Assembly: GCF_025961475.1 (NCBI RefSeq)
Contig: NZ_JAOQNS010000001.1
Coordinates: 186,001 to 250,000 of the forward strand
Reading direction: 5' to 3'
From: Rhodobium gokarnense
Lineage (GTDB): Bacteria; Pseudomonadota; Alphaproteobacteria; Rhizobiales; Rhodobiaceae
DNA: 64,000 nt
A program made the translations under genes and the position numbers. Numbering within the stretch: position 1 is the stretch's first letter; every line of letters begins with the position of its first letter. The notes under the pieces are model-generated. The model saw nothing but the letters and a program-made list of their open reading frames with translations, had not been told where the DNA came from and did no database searches. Positions 43,252-55,798 of this stretch are shown in pieces.

Positions 43252-44244
43252 ATGAACAGCATGATCCGGACAGCGGCGGCAGCGGTCCTGTTGGTATCGA
43301 CCGGCATGGCCGCACAGGCAGCCGACGTGACGATGAATGTGGGCTGGTCGACGCCGGCCGAGTCCAGCTACAGCATCCTGGCCAACAAGTTCGAGGAACT
43401 GGTCGAGAAATACAGCGACGGCACGATCGACGTGAAGCTGCATTGCTGCGGCCAGATCGCCAGCGAGGACGACGCCTTCCGGGCCATGCAGCTCGGCACG
43501 GTCGATGCCTATTTCGTCAGCCAGAACAACATCTCGCCGCACTGGCCGCTGATGGACGTCTTCGTCCTTCCCTACATGTTCCAGGACACCAAGCATCTGG
43601 TGAAGGTCGCCGACGGTCCGATCGGCGACCGGATCCGCGAACAGCTCCGCAAGGACACCGGCGTCCACCTCTTGACCTTCGGCGGCCCGAGCTACCGCGA
43701 CTTCTTCGATTCCGTGCGCCCGATCAACACGATCGAGGACATGGAGGGGCTGAAGATCCGCGTGCCGAAGAACGAGGTCATGCTGGCCACCTTCGAGGCG
43801 TTCGGCGCCGAGCCGGTGCCGCTCGCCTGGTCGGAGACGCCGACCGCGCTGCAGACGGGCACCATCGACGGCGGCGACAACGGCACCAGCGTCATCAAGG
43901 AAATGAAGTTCTACGAGTTCGCCAAGCACCTGGTGATCCTCGACCATTTCGCCAGCTTCTCGCCGCTTCTCGCCTCCGACCGGTTCATGGGCAAGCTCGA
44001 CGACGCCCAGCGCGAGGCGGTGCTGCGCGCCGCCAAGGAGGCGGGCGACTATCACTCCGAGATCACCCTCAAGCAGACCGAGGAGGTCCGGAACTGGCTG
44101 GCAACCGAGGGCGGCATGGAGATCACCCGTCCGGAGCGCGGCCCGTTCATCAAGGCCGCCCAGAAGGTCCAGCAGGCGTTCGCGGCGAAACGCGGCGCGG
44201 CCTTCACCGACCTTGTCAACGCCATCCAGGCTGCGGCCGAGTAA
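43252..44244 (+). CDS. TRAP transporter substrate-binding protein, DctP family
   Basis: 330 residues. Sec signal (MIRTAAAAVLLVSTGMAAQA-AD). DctP landmarks are YSILANKFEELVEKYSDGTIDVKLHCCGQIASEDDAFRAMQLGTVDAYF and LKIRVPKNEVMLATFEAFGAEPVPLAWSETPTALQTGTIDGGDNG, where the Arg near residue 180 clamps the substrate carboxylate. Periplasmic receptor for an organic acid or N-acyl/amino acid. AGAGGACGAG precedes ATG 43252. The downstream D-aminoacylase-like gene suggests the ligand may be an N-acyl-D-amino acid (inference). Confidence 0.92.
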   Translation: MNSMIRTAAAAVLLVSTGMAAQAADVTMNVGWSTPAESSYSILANKFEELVEKYSDGTIDVKLHCCGQIASEDDAFRAMQLGTVDAYFVSQNNISPHWPLMDVFVLPYMFQDTKHLVKVADGPIGDRIREQLRKDTGVHLLTFGGPSYRDFFDSVRPINTIEDMEGLKIRVPKNEVMLATFEAFGAEPVPLAWSETPTALQTGTIDGGDNGTSVIKEMKFYEFAKHLVILDHFASFSPLLASDRFMGKLDDAQREAVLRAAKEAGDYHSEITLKQTEEVRNWLATEGGMEITRPERGPFIKAAQKVQQAFAAKRGAAFTDLVNAIQAAAE

Positions 44245-44299
44245 GGCACGTTCGGCGCGGCGGTGCGAACCGCCGCGCCGCATATCCGGACCCGGACCC

Positions 44300-44833
44300 A
44301 TGCCCATCCTCGCCTGGCTCGAACGTCATCTGGAAGAGGCCGTGTGCTGCGTCGCGCTTGCCGTCGTCGCCGTCTGCGTCTTCCTGCAGGTGATCATGCG
44401 CTACCTGTTCCACACCGCCTTGCAGTGGAGTGAGGAGGTGGCGGCGATGGCCATGGTCTGGGCCGTCTATATGGGCGCGGCCCTGTGCGTACGGGAACGC
44501 TTCCACATCCGCATCATGGCCGGCGTCATGCTTTTGCCGAAGCGGGCCGCGCTCGCCTCGATCGTGCTCGCCGATCTCGGCTGGGCCGCGTTCTCGGTGA
44601 TGATGCTGGTCATCAGTGCGGATTATCTCTCGGTGCTGGCGCAATTCACCTCGCGCTCGCCGCGGCTCGGCATCGACCAGCTCTACCCGCAGTCCATCCT
44701 CGTCATCGGCTACGGGCTGATGCTCGCGCGCCTCGTCCAGATCTACGTCATCTGGCTGCGCGACGGCCGGCCCGGCTTTCCCGGCATGCGGCCGGAACAC
44801 CAGATCGACCTTGAGACGGGGGTGGAGAAATGA
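44300..44833 (+). CDS. TRAP transporter small permease, DctQ family
   Basis: 177 residues with four spans. AVCCVALAVVAVCVFLQVIMRYLFHTALQWSEEVAAMAMVWAVYMGAALCVRERFHIRI contains the DctQ signature (R-Y-x-F ... W-x-E-E ... R...H). It bridges the binding protein and DctM in the inner membrane. The start ATG 44300 (MPILAWLERHLEEA) has only a weak ribosome site. It ends in an ATGA overlap with the large permease. Confidence 0.92.
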   Translation: MPILAWLERHLEEAVCCVALAVVAVCVFLQVIMRYLFHTALQWSEEVAAMAMVWAVYMGAALCVRERFHIRIMAGVMLLPKRAALASIVLADLGWAAFSVMMLVISADYLSVLAQFTSRSPRLGIDQLYPQSILVIGYGLMLARLVQIYVIWLRDGRPGFPGMRPEHQIDLETGVEK

Positions 44834-46122
44834 GCCCGCTTTCCGCCCTTGCCACGGTCTTCGTGGCGCTCACCGTCGTCGGCATGCCGCTCTTTGCCGC
44901 CGTCGGGCTGACGACGATCCTGGCGCTCTACCTGATCGACATCCCGTTCACGCTGATGGCGCAGACCGGCTATTCGAGCCTGACGCCATTTCCGTTGCTG
45001 ACCATCCCGCTCTTCGTGCTCGCCGGACGGCTGATGGAGGTCGGCGGCATGGCCGAGCGGATGATCTCCGTCGCCACCAGCCTCGTCGGCGCCTATCGCG
45101 GCTCGCTCGGCCTCGTCACCTGCTTTGCCTGCATGCTGTTCGCCGCGCTCTCCGGCTCCGGCCCGGCGACGACGGCGGCCATCGGCTCCGTCACCATCCC
45201 GGCGATGCAGCGCGAGGGCTATTCCGTGCCGTTCGCCGCCGCCATCGCCGCCTCGGCCGGTGCGCTCGGCAGCCTGATCCCGCCGTCCAACCTGATGATC
45301 ATCTACGGCCTCGTCTCGGAGACCTCGATCCCGCGGCTGTTCCTGGCCGGCATCGTGCCGGGGATCATCATCACCGTCCTCTTGATGCTGACGACCTACG
45401 CGATCGCGGTCCGGCGCGGCTATGGCGGCTCCGGCGAGCCGTTCTCCTGGGGCCCGTTCCGCAAGGCGCTGTGGGACGGCAAATGGGCGGTCGGCGCGCC
45501 GCTCATCATCCTCGGCGGCATCTATGGCGGCGTCTTCACGCCGACGGAGGCGGCCTCGGTCGCCGTCTTCTACGCGCTGTTCGTCGGCGTCTTCGTCTAC
45601 GGCCAACTGACGATGAAGAAGGTCATCGAGTCCTTGCGCTTCACCGCGCTCCTCACCGGCATCCTGATCCTTCTGACGCCGACGCTCGCCTTCGGCCAGC
45701 TTTCCGCCTTCTACGACATTCCGAGCGCGGTGAAGGAGGGCATCACCTCGCTGACGACGAACGTCTATCTGGTGATGATCCTGATCGGCATCTTCTACAT
45801 CATCATCGGCACCTTCATGGAGAGCCTGGCGCAGATCATCCTCTTCACCGCCGTCTTCCTGCCGCTGGTCACCAGCCTCGGGGTCGATCCGGTACTGTTC
45901 GGCGTCTTTACCGTGATCACCTGCGAGATCGGCTTCCTGACGCCGCCGCTCGGCGGCAACCTCAACGTCGCCTCGCGGATATCGGGCGTCACCATTGAGC
46001 AGATATCCGTTGCCGTCCTGCCCTATATCGTCGCCTACATCCTCGGGATGCTCCTGCTGATCTTCCTTCCCGACGTGGCGACCTTCTTTCCGGACATGGT
46101 CTACGGCCCGGCCCGGCACTGA
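44830..46122 (+). CDS. TRAP transporter large permease, DctM family
   Basis: 430 residues, about twelve spans. Characteristic segments are TPFPLLTIPLFVLAGRLMEVGGMAERMI, LFAALSGSGPATTAAIGSVTIPAM, SAGALGSLIPPSNLMIIYGLVSETSI, GGIYGGVFTPTEAASVAVFYALFVG and ITCEIGFLTPPLGGNLNVAS, all standard DctM motifs. Sodium-driven secondary transporter by family. Coupled to DctQ (ATGA), followed 30 bases later by the amidohydrolase gene. Confidence 0.95.
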   Translation: MSPLSALATVFVALTVVGMPLFAAVGLTTILALYLIDIPFTLMAQTGYSSLTPFPLLTIPLFVLAGRLMEVGGMAERMISVATSLVGAYRGSLGLVTCFACMLFAALSGSGPATTAAIGSVTIPAMQREGYSVPFAAAIAASAGALGSLIPPSNLMIIYGLVSETSIPRLFLAGIVPGIIITVLLMLTTYAIAVRRGYGGSGEPFSWGPFRKALWDGKWAVGAPLIILGGIYGGVFTPTEAASVAVFYALFVGVFVYGQLTMKKVIESLRFTALLTGILILLTPTLAFGQLSAFYDIPSAVKEGITSLTTNVYLVMILIGIFYIIIGTFMESLAQIILFTAVFLPLVTSLGVDPVLFGVFTVITCEIGFLTPPLGGNLNVASRISGVTIEQISVAVLPYIVAYILGMLLLIFLPDVATFFPDMVYGPARH

Positions 46123-46152
46123 CATCCGCTTCAGATTTTTATGGAGGATCGC

Positions 46153-47745
46153 ATGCTCGACATCGTGATTAGGAACGGCCGTGTCTTCGACGGTACGGGT
46201 GCGGACGAAATCCTTGCCGACATCGGGATCAAGGACGGGCGGATCGCGGCGATCGGCCGGATCGAGGACGCCGGCGAGGTCGAACTCGATGCGGCGGGCC
46301 TTGCCGTCTCGCCGGGCTTCATCGACCTCCACACCCATTCCGACTTCACGCTTGCCGCCAACGGCAAGGCGGAAAGCCAGGTGCACCAGGGCGTCACCAC
46401 CGAGGTCGTCGGCCAGTGCGGTGTCTCCTGTGCCCCGGCTCGCAACAAGGCCGATATCGAGCTGATGGCGCCGGGCTTCACCGAGGGTGCGGTCGACGTC
46501 GACTGGCTGTCCTTCGCCGACTATCTCGACCACCTCGATGGGGTCGCCCTCGGGGTCAACGTCGCCGCCTTCGTCGGCCACGGCACGATCCACCGCGCCG
46601 TCCTCGGCGATGCGCTGAGGCCGGCGAGTGACGAGGAAGTCGACGAGATGAAGGCGCTCCTGGAAGAGAGCCTCGAAGGCGGCGCCTACGGCTTTTCCAC
46701 GGGCCTGGAATACTGGCCCGGCAGCCTAGCCGATCCGGACCAGCTCACCGAGATGGCTAAGCTCGCCGCCAAATACGACGTCCTCTACGCCACCCATGTG
46801 CGCAATCGCGACCGCTTCTACGACCTCGGCTTCGGCGAGGCGCTGGCGACGGCGCGTGCGGCGGAAGCGCGGCTGCAGATCTCCCACATCCAGCCCAAAT
46901 ACGGCGCGCCCGACTACGCCATGCAGCATGCGCTGGAGATGTGCTCCAGCGCGCGGGCCCGCGGCACCGACGTCGCCTTCGACGTCATCCCGCATGACTG
47001 GAGCCACACCCGCGTGCTCGCCATCCTGCCGCAATGGGCGCAGGAGGGCGGGGTGGACGCCGTGCGCCAGCGGCTGACCGACCCGGCGATGCGCGCGCGG
47101 ATCAAGAAAAACCCGCGTCCCATGTGGCGGCTGGTCAGCGCCGGCATCTGGGACAAGATCGTCCTGATGCAGTCGGACGCCAACCAGGACCTCGTCGGCA
47201 TGACCTTCGACGAGATCGGCCGCAAGCGCGGCGCCGATCCCTATGACGCCGTCCTTGACCTCCTCGTGGAAGAGGACGAGGACATGAACCAGCTCATGTG
47301 GACCTCGCAGTCGTTTTCCGAGGACGACATCGAGTTGGCCCTCGGCCACGACGATTGCGCTGTCATCTCCGATACGCTGGCGCTGGCGCCCTATGGCTGC
47401 CTCAAGCACCATATCGGCTCGCTGTCGGGCTATGGCTGGGCGGCGCGGTTCCTGCAGCATTACGTGCGCGACAGGGGCGTGCTGACGCTTGGCGAGGCAC
47501 TGCGCCGGCTGACCTCGCTGCCGGCGGCGCGGCTCGGCATTGCCGACCGGGGAACGCTCAAGGTTGGCGCGCGGGCAGATATCACGGTATTCGATGCAAA
47601 GACCATCGAAAGCCATACGGATGTGGACAATCCGCGCCGCTACGCCACGGGCGTCGCCCATGTGATGGTCAATGGCGGCATCGCCATGCGCGACGGCGAA
47701 CGGACGGACGTCAATTCCGGCGAGGTACTGCGGCGGCACGGATAA
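46153..47745 (+). CDS. D-aminoacylase-like amidohydrolase (N-acyl-D-amino-acid deacylase family)
   Basis: 530 residues. N-terminal beta segment LDIVIRNGRVFDGTGADEILADIGIKDGRIAAIG, then metal site VSPGFIDLHTHSDFTLAANGKAESQVHQGVTTEVVGQCGVSCAP (HxH plus the Cys found as metal bridge in D-aminoacylases). YATHVRNRD and RLQISHIQPKYG give further His ligands, and CAVISDTLALAPYG gives the catalytic Asp. It hydrolyses N-acyl-D-amino acids or related amides in the cytoplasm. GGAGGA lies four to five bases before ATG 46153; an ATG at 46141 overlaps that site. Follows the TRAP genes, so it probably processes the imported compound. Confidence 0.9.
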   Translation: MLDIVIRNGRVFDGTGADEILADIGIKDGRIAAIGRIEDAGEVELDAAGLAVSPGFIDLHTHSDFTLAANGKAESQVHQGVTTEVVGQCGVSCAPARNKADIELMAPGFTEGAVDVDWLSFADYLDHLDGVALGVNVAAFVGHGTIHRAVLGDALRPASDEEVDEMKALLEESLEGGAYGFSTGLEYWPGSLADPDQLTEMAKLAAKYDVLYATHVRNRDRFYDLGFGEALATARAAEARLQISHIQPKYGAPDYAMQHALEMCSSARARGTDVAFDVIPHDWSHTRVLAILPQWAQEGGVDAVRQRLTDPAMRARIKKNPRPMWRLVSAGIWDKIVLMQSDANQDLVGMTFDEIGRKRGADPYDAVLDLLVEEDEDMNQLMWTSQSFSEDDIELALGHDDCAVISDTLALAPYGCLKHHIGSLSGYGWAARFLQHYVRDRGVLTLGEALRRLTSLPAARLGIADRGTLKVGARADITVFDAKTIESHTDVDNPRRYATGVAHVMVNGGIAMRDGERTDVNSGEVLRRHG

Positions 47746-47767
47746 TGAGGCCGCCGGGGGAGGGAAA

Positions 47768-48979
47768 ATGCTCAAGGACGCAACGCCCGAACGGTTCGAA
47801 AAATCCTTCACCCAGCAGGAGCCGATCCCCGAGGCGGCGATCGAACGCGCCGTGGAGATCCTGCGCACCGGGCGCCTCCACCGCTACAACACCGGACCGG
47901 GCGAAGACTCCGAGGCGGCCCTCCTGGAACGGGACTATGCGGCCTATCAGGGCAGCGACTACTGCCTTGCCTGCTCCTCGGGCGGCCAGGCGCTGCAGAT
48001 CGGCCTGAGGGCCATCGGCGTCGCGCCCGGCGACAAGGTGCTCGCCAATGCCTGGACGCTGGCGCCGGTGCCGGGCGCCATCCATGCGGCCGGCGGTGTT
48101 CCGGTGTTCGTCGAAATCGACGACAACTGGCACATCGACCTCGATGACCTCCGCGCCAAGGCCGAGGCGAGCGTCGCGAAGGTTCTGATGCTCTCGCACA
48201 TGCGCGGCCACATCGCCGACATGGAGGCGATCTGTGGCATCTGCGAGGAGTTTGGGATCACCCTGGTCGAAGACTGCGCCCACACCATGGGGGCGCGCTG
48301 GAACGGCACGCTGTCGGGCAATTTCGGCCGCGTTTCCGGCTTTTCCGCCCAGACCTACAAGCACATCAATTCCGGCGAGGGCGGCTTGTTGACGACCAGC
48401 GATCCCGATGTCGCGGCACGTGCCGTCGTCCTTTCCGGCTCCTACATGCTCTATGAGCGGCACGGCGCGATTCCCGATAGGGAGGTGTTTGACCGCGTGC
48501 GACTGGAAACGCCGAACCTGTCGGCCCGGATGGACAACCTTCGTGCCGCGCTGCTGCGCGAACAGATTGCCAGCCTCGACGACAACATCGCCCGCTGGAA
48601 CGCGCGCTACCGTGTCCTCGAAGAGGGTCTCAGGGCCGCGCCCGGCCTTCGCATCGTGGAGCGCCTGCAGCACGAGGCGTTCGTCGGCTCGTCGATTCAG
48701 TTCCATGCGGACGGCATCGGCGCGGAGCGCATCCCGAACTTCGTGGAGAAATGCGCGGCGCGGGGCGTCGACCTCAAATGGTTCGGCGCCGCCGAGCCGG
48801 TCGCCTTCACCAGCCGCTACGATAGCTGGAAATACCTTGCCGACCTGCCGGATCTGCCGAACACGAAACGGGTGCTTGCCACCACCTGCGACATGCGCGT
48901 GCCGCTGACGTTCAGCGAAGACGACTGCCGCCAGATTGCGCGCATCATCGCCGATGTGGCCGGGGAGTTTCGCGGCTAG
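47768..48979 (+). CDS. DegT/DnrJ/EryC1-family PLP aminotransferase
   Basis: 403 residues. Family landmarks are YCLACSSGGQALQIGLRAIGVAPGDKVLANAWTLAPVPGAIHAAGGVPVFVEID, LMLSHMRGHIADMEAICGICEEFGITLVEDCAHTMGA (Asp at the cofactor ring N), FGRVSGFSAQTYKHINSGEGGLLTT (Schiff-base Lys in YKHI), and NLSARMDNLRAALLREQI. Such enzymes usually aminate keto-sugars in envelope biosynthesis. Here the gene follows a TRAP-amidohydrolase pair after 22 bases, so a catabolic aminotransferase role is possible. GGGGGAGGG precedes ATG 47768. Overlaps the convergent EamA gene by four bases. Confidence 0.88.
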   Translation: MLKDATPERFEKSFTQQEPIPEAAIERAVEILRTGRLHRYNTGPGEDSEAALLERDYAAYQGSDYCLACSSGGQALQIGLRAIGVAPGDKVLANAWTLAPVPGAIHAAGGVPVFVEIDDNWHIDLDDLRAKAEASVAKVLMLSHMRGHIADMEAICGICEEFGITLVEDCAHTMGARWNGTLSGNFGRVSGFSAQTYKHINSGEGGLLTTSDPDVAARAVVLSGSYMLYERHGAIPDREVFDRVRLETPNLSARMDNLRAALLREQIASLDDNIARWNARYRVLEEGLRAAPGLRIVERLQHEAFVGSSIQFHADGIGAERIPNFVEKCAARGVDLKWFGAAEPVAFTSRYDSWKYLADLPDLPNTKRVLATTCDMRVPLTFSEDDCRQIARIIADVAGEFRG

Positions 48980-49872
48980 CTCGGCCGGGTCGTCTTGCCG
49001 ACCGGCCAGACTTCCAGAACGGCCGCGCAGAGCACCAGCGCGCCGCCGGCCCACTCCCAAGGTCCGAGGTGCTCGCCGGCAAGAAGTGCGGCGGAGACGG
49101 CGCCGATCAGCACCTCGGCCATTAACAGGATACCGACGCGGGCGGGCTCGAGCCGGGGCGTCGCCCACATCAGCCCGGCCATCGACGCGCCCCACCAGAT
49201 GCCGCCCGCAGCAACGATCCAGCCGAGGGCGGGCAAGGGATGCACGATGGCGGCAACGCCGGGCCATGGCTCCAGGACTGGCGCCAGGGCGAGCGCGCCG
49301 GCAAGGGCGCCGGCGGCAAAGACGAAGCTCGCCGCGCCCGGCTCCAGCCTCGCCTTTGTGCGGATGCCGGTCGTTGCCGCCGACCACAGGAGGCCGGAGA
49401 CGAGCGCCAGCCATTCGCCGGTGCCCCTCGGGACGGGAATCTCGCCACCCGCGCCGAGCATGACGACAAGGCCGAGAAGGCCGACGACGATCGCGGCAAT
49501 CCGCAAGGCCGGCGTCGGCCAGCCCATGACGAAGCGGCCGATGAGGGTGCTCCACACCGGCGTCAGGAAGAACAACAGGATGACGATCGCGACCCGGCCA
49601 TAGACCAGGGCGATGGAGTAAAGCACGAAGGCGAGGCCGCCGAACGCGACCGAGGCGACGGCCGGCAGTCCTGCCGCCAAAAGGCCGCGCCGGCCGCGGA
49701 TCGCGAACGGCATCAGCAGCAGCGTCGCCGCACCGACAATGGCAAGGGAGCCCCAGGCGCCGGGCAGGGCAAGGTCGGCCAGCCGGCGCACCGGCAGCCA
49801 GTAGAGCCCCCAGAGTATCCCCGTCACCACCACGGTGGCGGAGGCGGCAAATGTCGTGCGATCGCTGTCCAT
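48976..49872 (-). CDS. EamA/DMT-family membrane transporter
   Basis: 298 residues, ten spans in two EamA repeats. First repeat: TVVVTGILWGLYWLPVRRLADLALPGAW and VAIVILLFFLTPVWSTLIGRFVMGWP. Second: LVSGLLWSAATTGIRTKARLEPGAASFVFAAGALAG and VGILLMAEVLIGAVSAALLAGEHLGPWEWAGGALVLCAAVLEV. The family exports metabolites or amino acids, sometimes imports them. ATG 49872 (MDSDRTTFAAS) gives the usual length; the longer frame adds an Arg-rich, unlikely N terminus. Confidence 0.87.
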   Translation of the reverse strand: MDSDRTTFAASATVVVTGILWGLYWLPVRRLADLALPGAWGSLAIVGAATLLLMPFAIRGRRGLLAAGLPAVASVAFGGLAFVLYSIALVYGRVAIVILLFFLTPVWSTLIGRFVMGWPTPALRIAAIVVGLLGLVVMLGAGGEIPVPRGTGEWLALVSGLLWSAATTGIRTKARLEPGAASFVFAAGALAGALALAPVLEPWPGVAAIVHPLPALGWIVAAGGIWWGASMAGLMWATPRLEPARVGILLMAEVLIGAVSAALLAGEHLGPWEWAGGALVLCAAVLEVWPVGKTTRPS

Positions 49873-50316
49873 CGGCAGGGTTAGACGGTATCGCACCGCG
49901 CGGCGCAAGCGGGCTCTCGGGAAAGACCCGCGGCGGATCTGCTGCACCGCCCTGGGGTTGAACCTCTATCGGCACATGCTACCGGTGTTGCGTCGAACTA
50001 CCGCATTCCAACCGGCGTTCGGCGCACCAAATTTGTTACAGGCGTTACCATGCGGTCGCGGCAATCGGCGATTGGTTGAACGCCAGCAGTTTCAGCGAGT
50101 GCTCTTTCACGGGAGAAGGACGATGGCTGAAACATCGATGCCTGCCCCGGGTTTGATCTTCGGCAAAGCGCCGATCCGGCAGGCGCGGGGACAGGGTTTT
50201 CAAGAACAGTTTCGGATCGCCGGTTCCGGCGGGGCCTTTCTTGCGGCCCGTCCGCGGCGGTCGTGCCGGCCGGCATGCACATATGCAGCACCAGGGACAC
50301 GACAAGGAGACTGACC
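49873..50316. other. 444-base divergent gap before the phasin gene
   Basis: Contains the likely promoters of the EamA and phasin-PHA synthase genes. The part 50020-50070 is slightly AT-richer. A 63-codon frame (50123-50314) with a good ribosome site is the only coding candidate. Confidence 0.45.
50123..50314 (+). CDS. Doubtful small ORF, 63 residues, upstream of the phasin gene
   Basis: ATG 50123 is preceded by GGGAGAAGGACG, as good a ribosome site as any here, and the stop at 50314 lies two bases before the phasin ATG. Against it: third codon positions are less GC-rich than in the neighbours, the C-terminal half is Arg/Pro/Cys-rich, and no domain is visible. It may be a leader ORF or only the phasin 5' UTR. 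Confidence 0.25.
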   Translation: MAETSMPAPGLIFGKAPIRQARGQGFQEQFRIAGSGGAFLAARPRRSCRPACTYAAPGTRQGD

Positions 50317-50712
50317 ATGACCACCAAGCGCACAAAGCAGGCGGCGACCATGGCGGCGGGGATGCCGGCGGCCTTCCTGCCGGAGGCCATGTCCACCGGA
50401 CTGGTCGCGATGGCCCGCACCCAGAGCCGCCTCGCCACCACCGCCATCGACACCAATGTCGAGGTTCTCGATTTCCTTCGGAACCGGTTGCAGAAGGACC
50501 GGGACCTGATCGACGAGATCGCGGACTGCAAGGACGCAATGGAAATGATGGATGCCTGGCTTGGCTTCTGGAGCGAGGCCTTCACCGGCTACACCGACGA
50601 ATTCACGAAGGTGGCGTTCGCCAACGTCAAGACCGCAAGCGATGCGGTGCAGGAGATCAGCCGTGAGGCGACGGTGGGCACCGACGCGGGCGGCATTCGC
50701 CCGGCGGCCTGA
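50317..50712 (+). CDS. Phasin-like PHA granule protein
   Basis: 131 residues, helix-rich, no signal peptide. MTTKRTKQAATMAAGMPAAFLPEAMSTGLVAMARTQSRLATTAIDTNVEVLDFLRNRLQKDRDLIDEIADCKDAMEMMDAWLGFWSEAFTGYTDEF shows the amphipathic, Ala/Met/Phe-rich pattern of phasins. WxGFWSxAFxGYxxEF resembles the phasin core. It would coat polyhydroxyalkanoate granules. AAGGAG lies eight bases before the ATG. It sits three bases upstream of the PHA synthase gene, the strongest support. Confidence 0.78.
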   Translation: MTTKRTKQAATMAAGMPAAFLPEAMSTGLVAMARTQSRLATTAIDTNVEVLDFLRNRLQKDRDLIDEIADCKDAMEMMDAWLGFWSEAFTGYTDEFTKVAFANVKTASDAVQEISREATVGTDAGGIRPAA

Positions 50713-50715
50713 GCC

Positions 50716-54558
<3,843 letters not shown>

Positions 54559-54562
<4 letters not shown>

Positions 54563-54831
54563 GCGAGGACGACCAGTTGGCCGAGGCGGCGCGGCGCGCG
54601 GCTGCCGGCCACGACCGGGCGCGCAACGAGCCGGAACCCTCGCTCGGCAAGCGGTTCGGCCAGATCGGCATTCTCGGCTGGGCCATCGTCGTGCCGATGC
54701 TGATCGGGCTTTTCTTTGGGCGCTGGCTCGACCGGACATTTGAGACAGGCGTCTTTTTCTCCGCGCCGCTGCTGATGGTCGGTGCGGTCATCGGCTTCTG
54801 GTCGGCCTGGAAATGGATGCACAGACAATGA
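54559..54831 (+). CDS. atpQ: N-type ATP synthase AtpQ (AtpI-like small membrane protein)
   Basis: 90 residues. A charged N terminus, then two spans (LGWAIVVPMLIGLFFGRWLDR; FFSAPLLMVGAVIGFWSAWKWM), the AtpI/AtpZ-like layout. GTG start overlapping the atpC stop. In N-ATPase operons this gene and atpR lie between epsilon and subunit a, and may help c-ring assembly or magnesium uptake. Confidence 0.85.
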
Positions 54832-55112
54832 CGGCTGGGATCCTTCCCCTCCTTCTCCATTTCGCCCTCGGCCTAGCCGCCGGGTTCGCGGTCGGCCTCT
54901 TGCATTTCCGGCTGCTCTGGTGGAACACGCAGATGCTGCTCGGGTCCGGTTCCGCAGTCGCGGCGATTGCGGTCGTCGTCCTCCGCTTTGCCGTCCTCAT
55001 CGGCGCGTTCGTGCTGCTTGCCCAATTCGGGGCGCTGGCGCTGCTTGCCGGCGCGGTCGGTGTGCTCGCCGCAAGGCAGGTTGCGGTCAGACGCTACGGG
55101 GGCGCGGCATGA
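54828..55112 (+). CDS. atpR: N-type ATP synthase AtpR (small membrane protein)
   Basis: 94 residues, three hydrophobic spans: ILPLLLHFALGLAAGFAVGLLHFRLLWWNTQMLL; SAVAAIAVVVLRFAVLIGAFVLL; ALALLAGAVGVLAARQVAVRR. AtpR is specific to N-ATPase operons, and its conserved charged residue in the first span (HFRLLWWN here) has been suggested to meet the c-ring glutamate. ATG 54828 overlaps the atpQ stop (ATGA); an ATG at 54813 is possible. Confidence 0.87.
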   Translation: MTAGILPLLLHFALGLAAGFAVGLLHFRLLWWNTQMLLGSGSAVAAIAVVVLRFAVLIGAFVLLAQFGALALLAGAVGVLAARQVAVRRYGGAA

Positions 55113-55798
55113 ACGGCTCGCCCCTCGTCCTGGAGCCGGCCTTCTTTGTCGGGCCGGTGCCGATCACCGAGCCGGTGATCGTGACCTGGGTCCTGATGGC
55201 GGTGCTGGCGCTCGGCTGCGCGATCCTTACGCGCCGGCTGAAACTCCGTCCGAGCCGGACGCAGGCGGCGCTGGAGCTGTTCGTCACCGCCATCGACGGC
55301 CAGCTCCGCGACATCGTCGGCGGCGATCCGGCCCCATTGCGGGCGCTGATCGGCACCATCCTGCTCTATGTGCTCATCGCCAACTGGATGTCGATCGTGC
55401 CCGGCGTCGAGCCGCCGACGGCGCATATCGAGACCGATGCGGCGCTCGCCCTCATCGTCTTTGGGGCGACCATCTGGTTCGGCGTTCGCGCGCGCGGGGC
55501 CGGCGGGTACCTGAAAACCTTCGCGGAGCCGAGTTGGGTGATGATCCCGCTCAACCTGGTCGAACAGATCACCCGCACCTTCTCGCTGATCGTGCGCCTC
55601 TTCGGCAACGTCATGAGCGGCGTCTTCGTCGTCGGCATCATCCTGTCGCTCGCCGGCCTCCTGGTGCCGATCCCGCTGATGGCGCTGGAGCTCCTCACAG
55701 GGGCAGTCCAGGCCTACATCTTCGCCGTCCTTGCCGCCGTCTTCATCGGCGCCGCCGCCTCCGAGGGCGGCCAACAACCCCAACGAGGCTCAACATGA
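55109..55798 (+). CDS. atpB: N-type ATP synthase subunit a
   Basis: 229 residues, five to six spans. The essential ion-path Arg is in LVEQITRTFSLIVRLFGNVMSGVFVV near residue 160. C-terminal PIPLMALELLTGAVQAYIFAVLAAVFIGAAASEG is the usual last helices. A start further upstream would overlap atpR and is rejected, since ATGA at 55109 joins the two. Stator channel next to the c-ring. Confidence 0.93.
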   Translation: MNGSPLVLEPAFFVGPVPITEPVIVTWVLMAVLALGCAILTRRLKLRPSRTQAALELFVTAIDGQLRDIVGGDPAPLRALIGTILLYVLIANWMSIVPGVEPPTAHIETDAALALIVFGATIWFGVRARGAGGYLKTFAEPSWVMIPLNLVEQITRTFSLIVRLFGNVMSGVFVVGIILSLAGLLVPIPLMALELLTGAVQAYIFAVLAAVFIGAAASEGGQQPQRGST

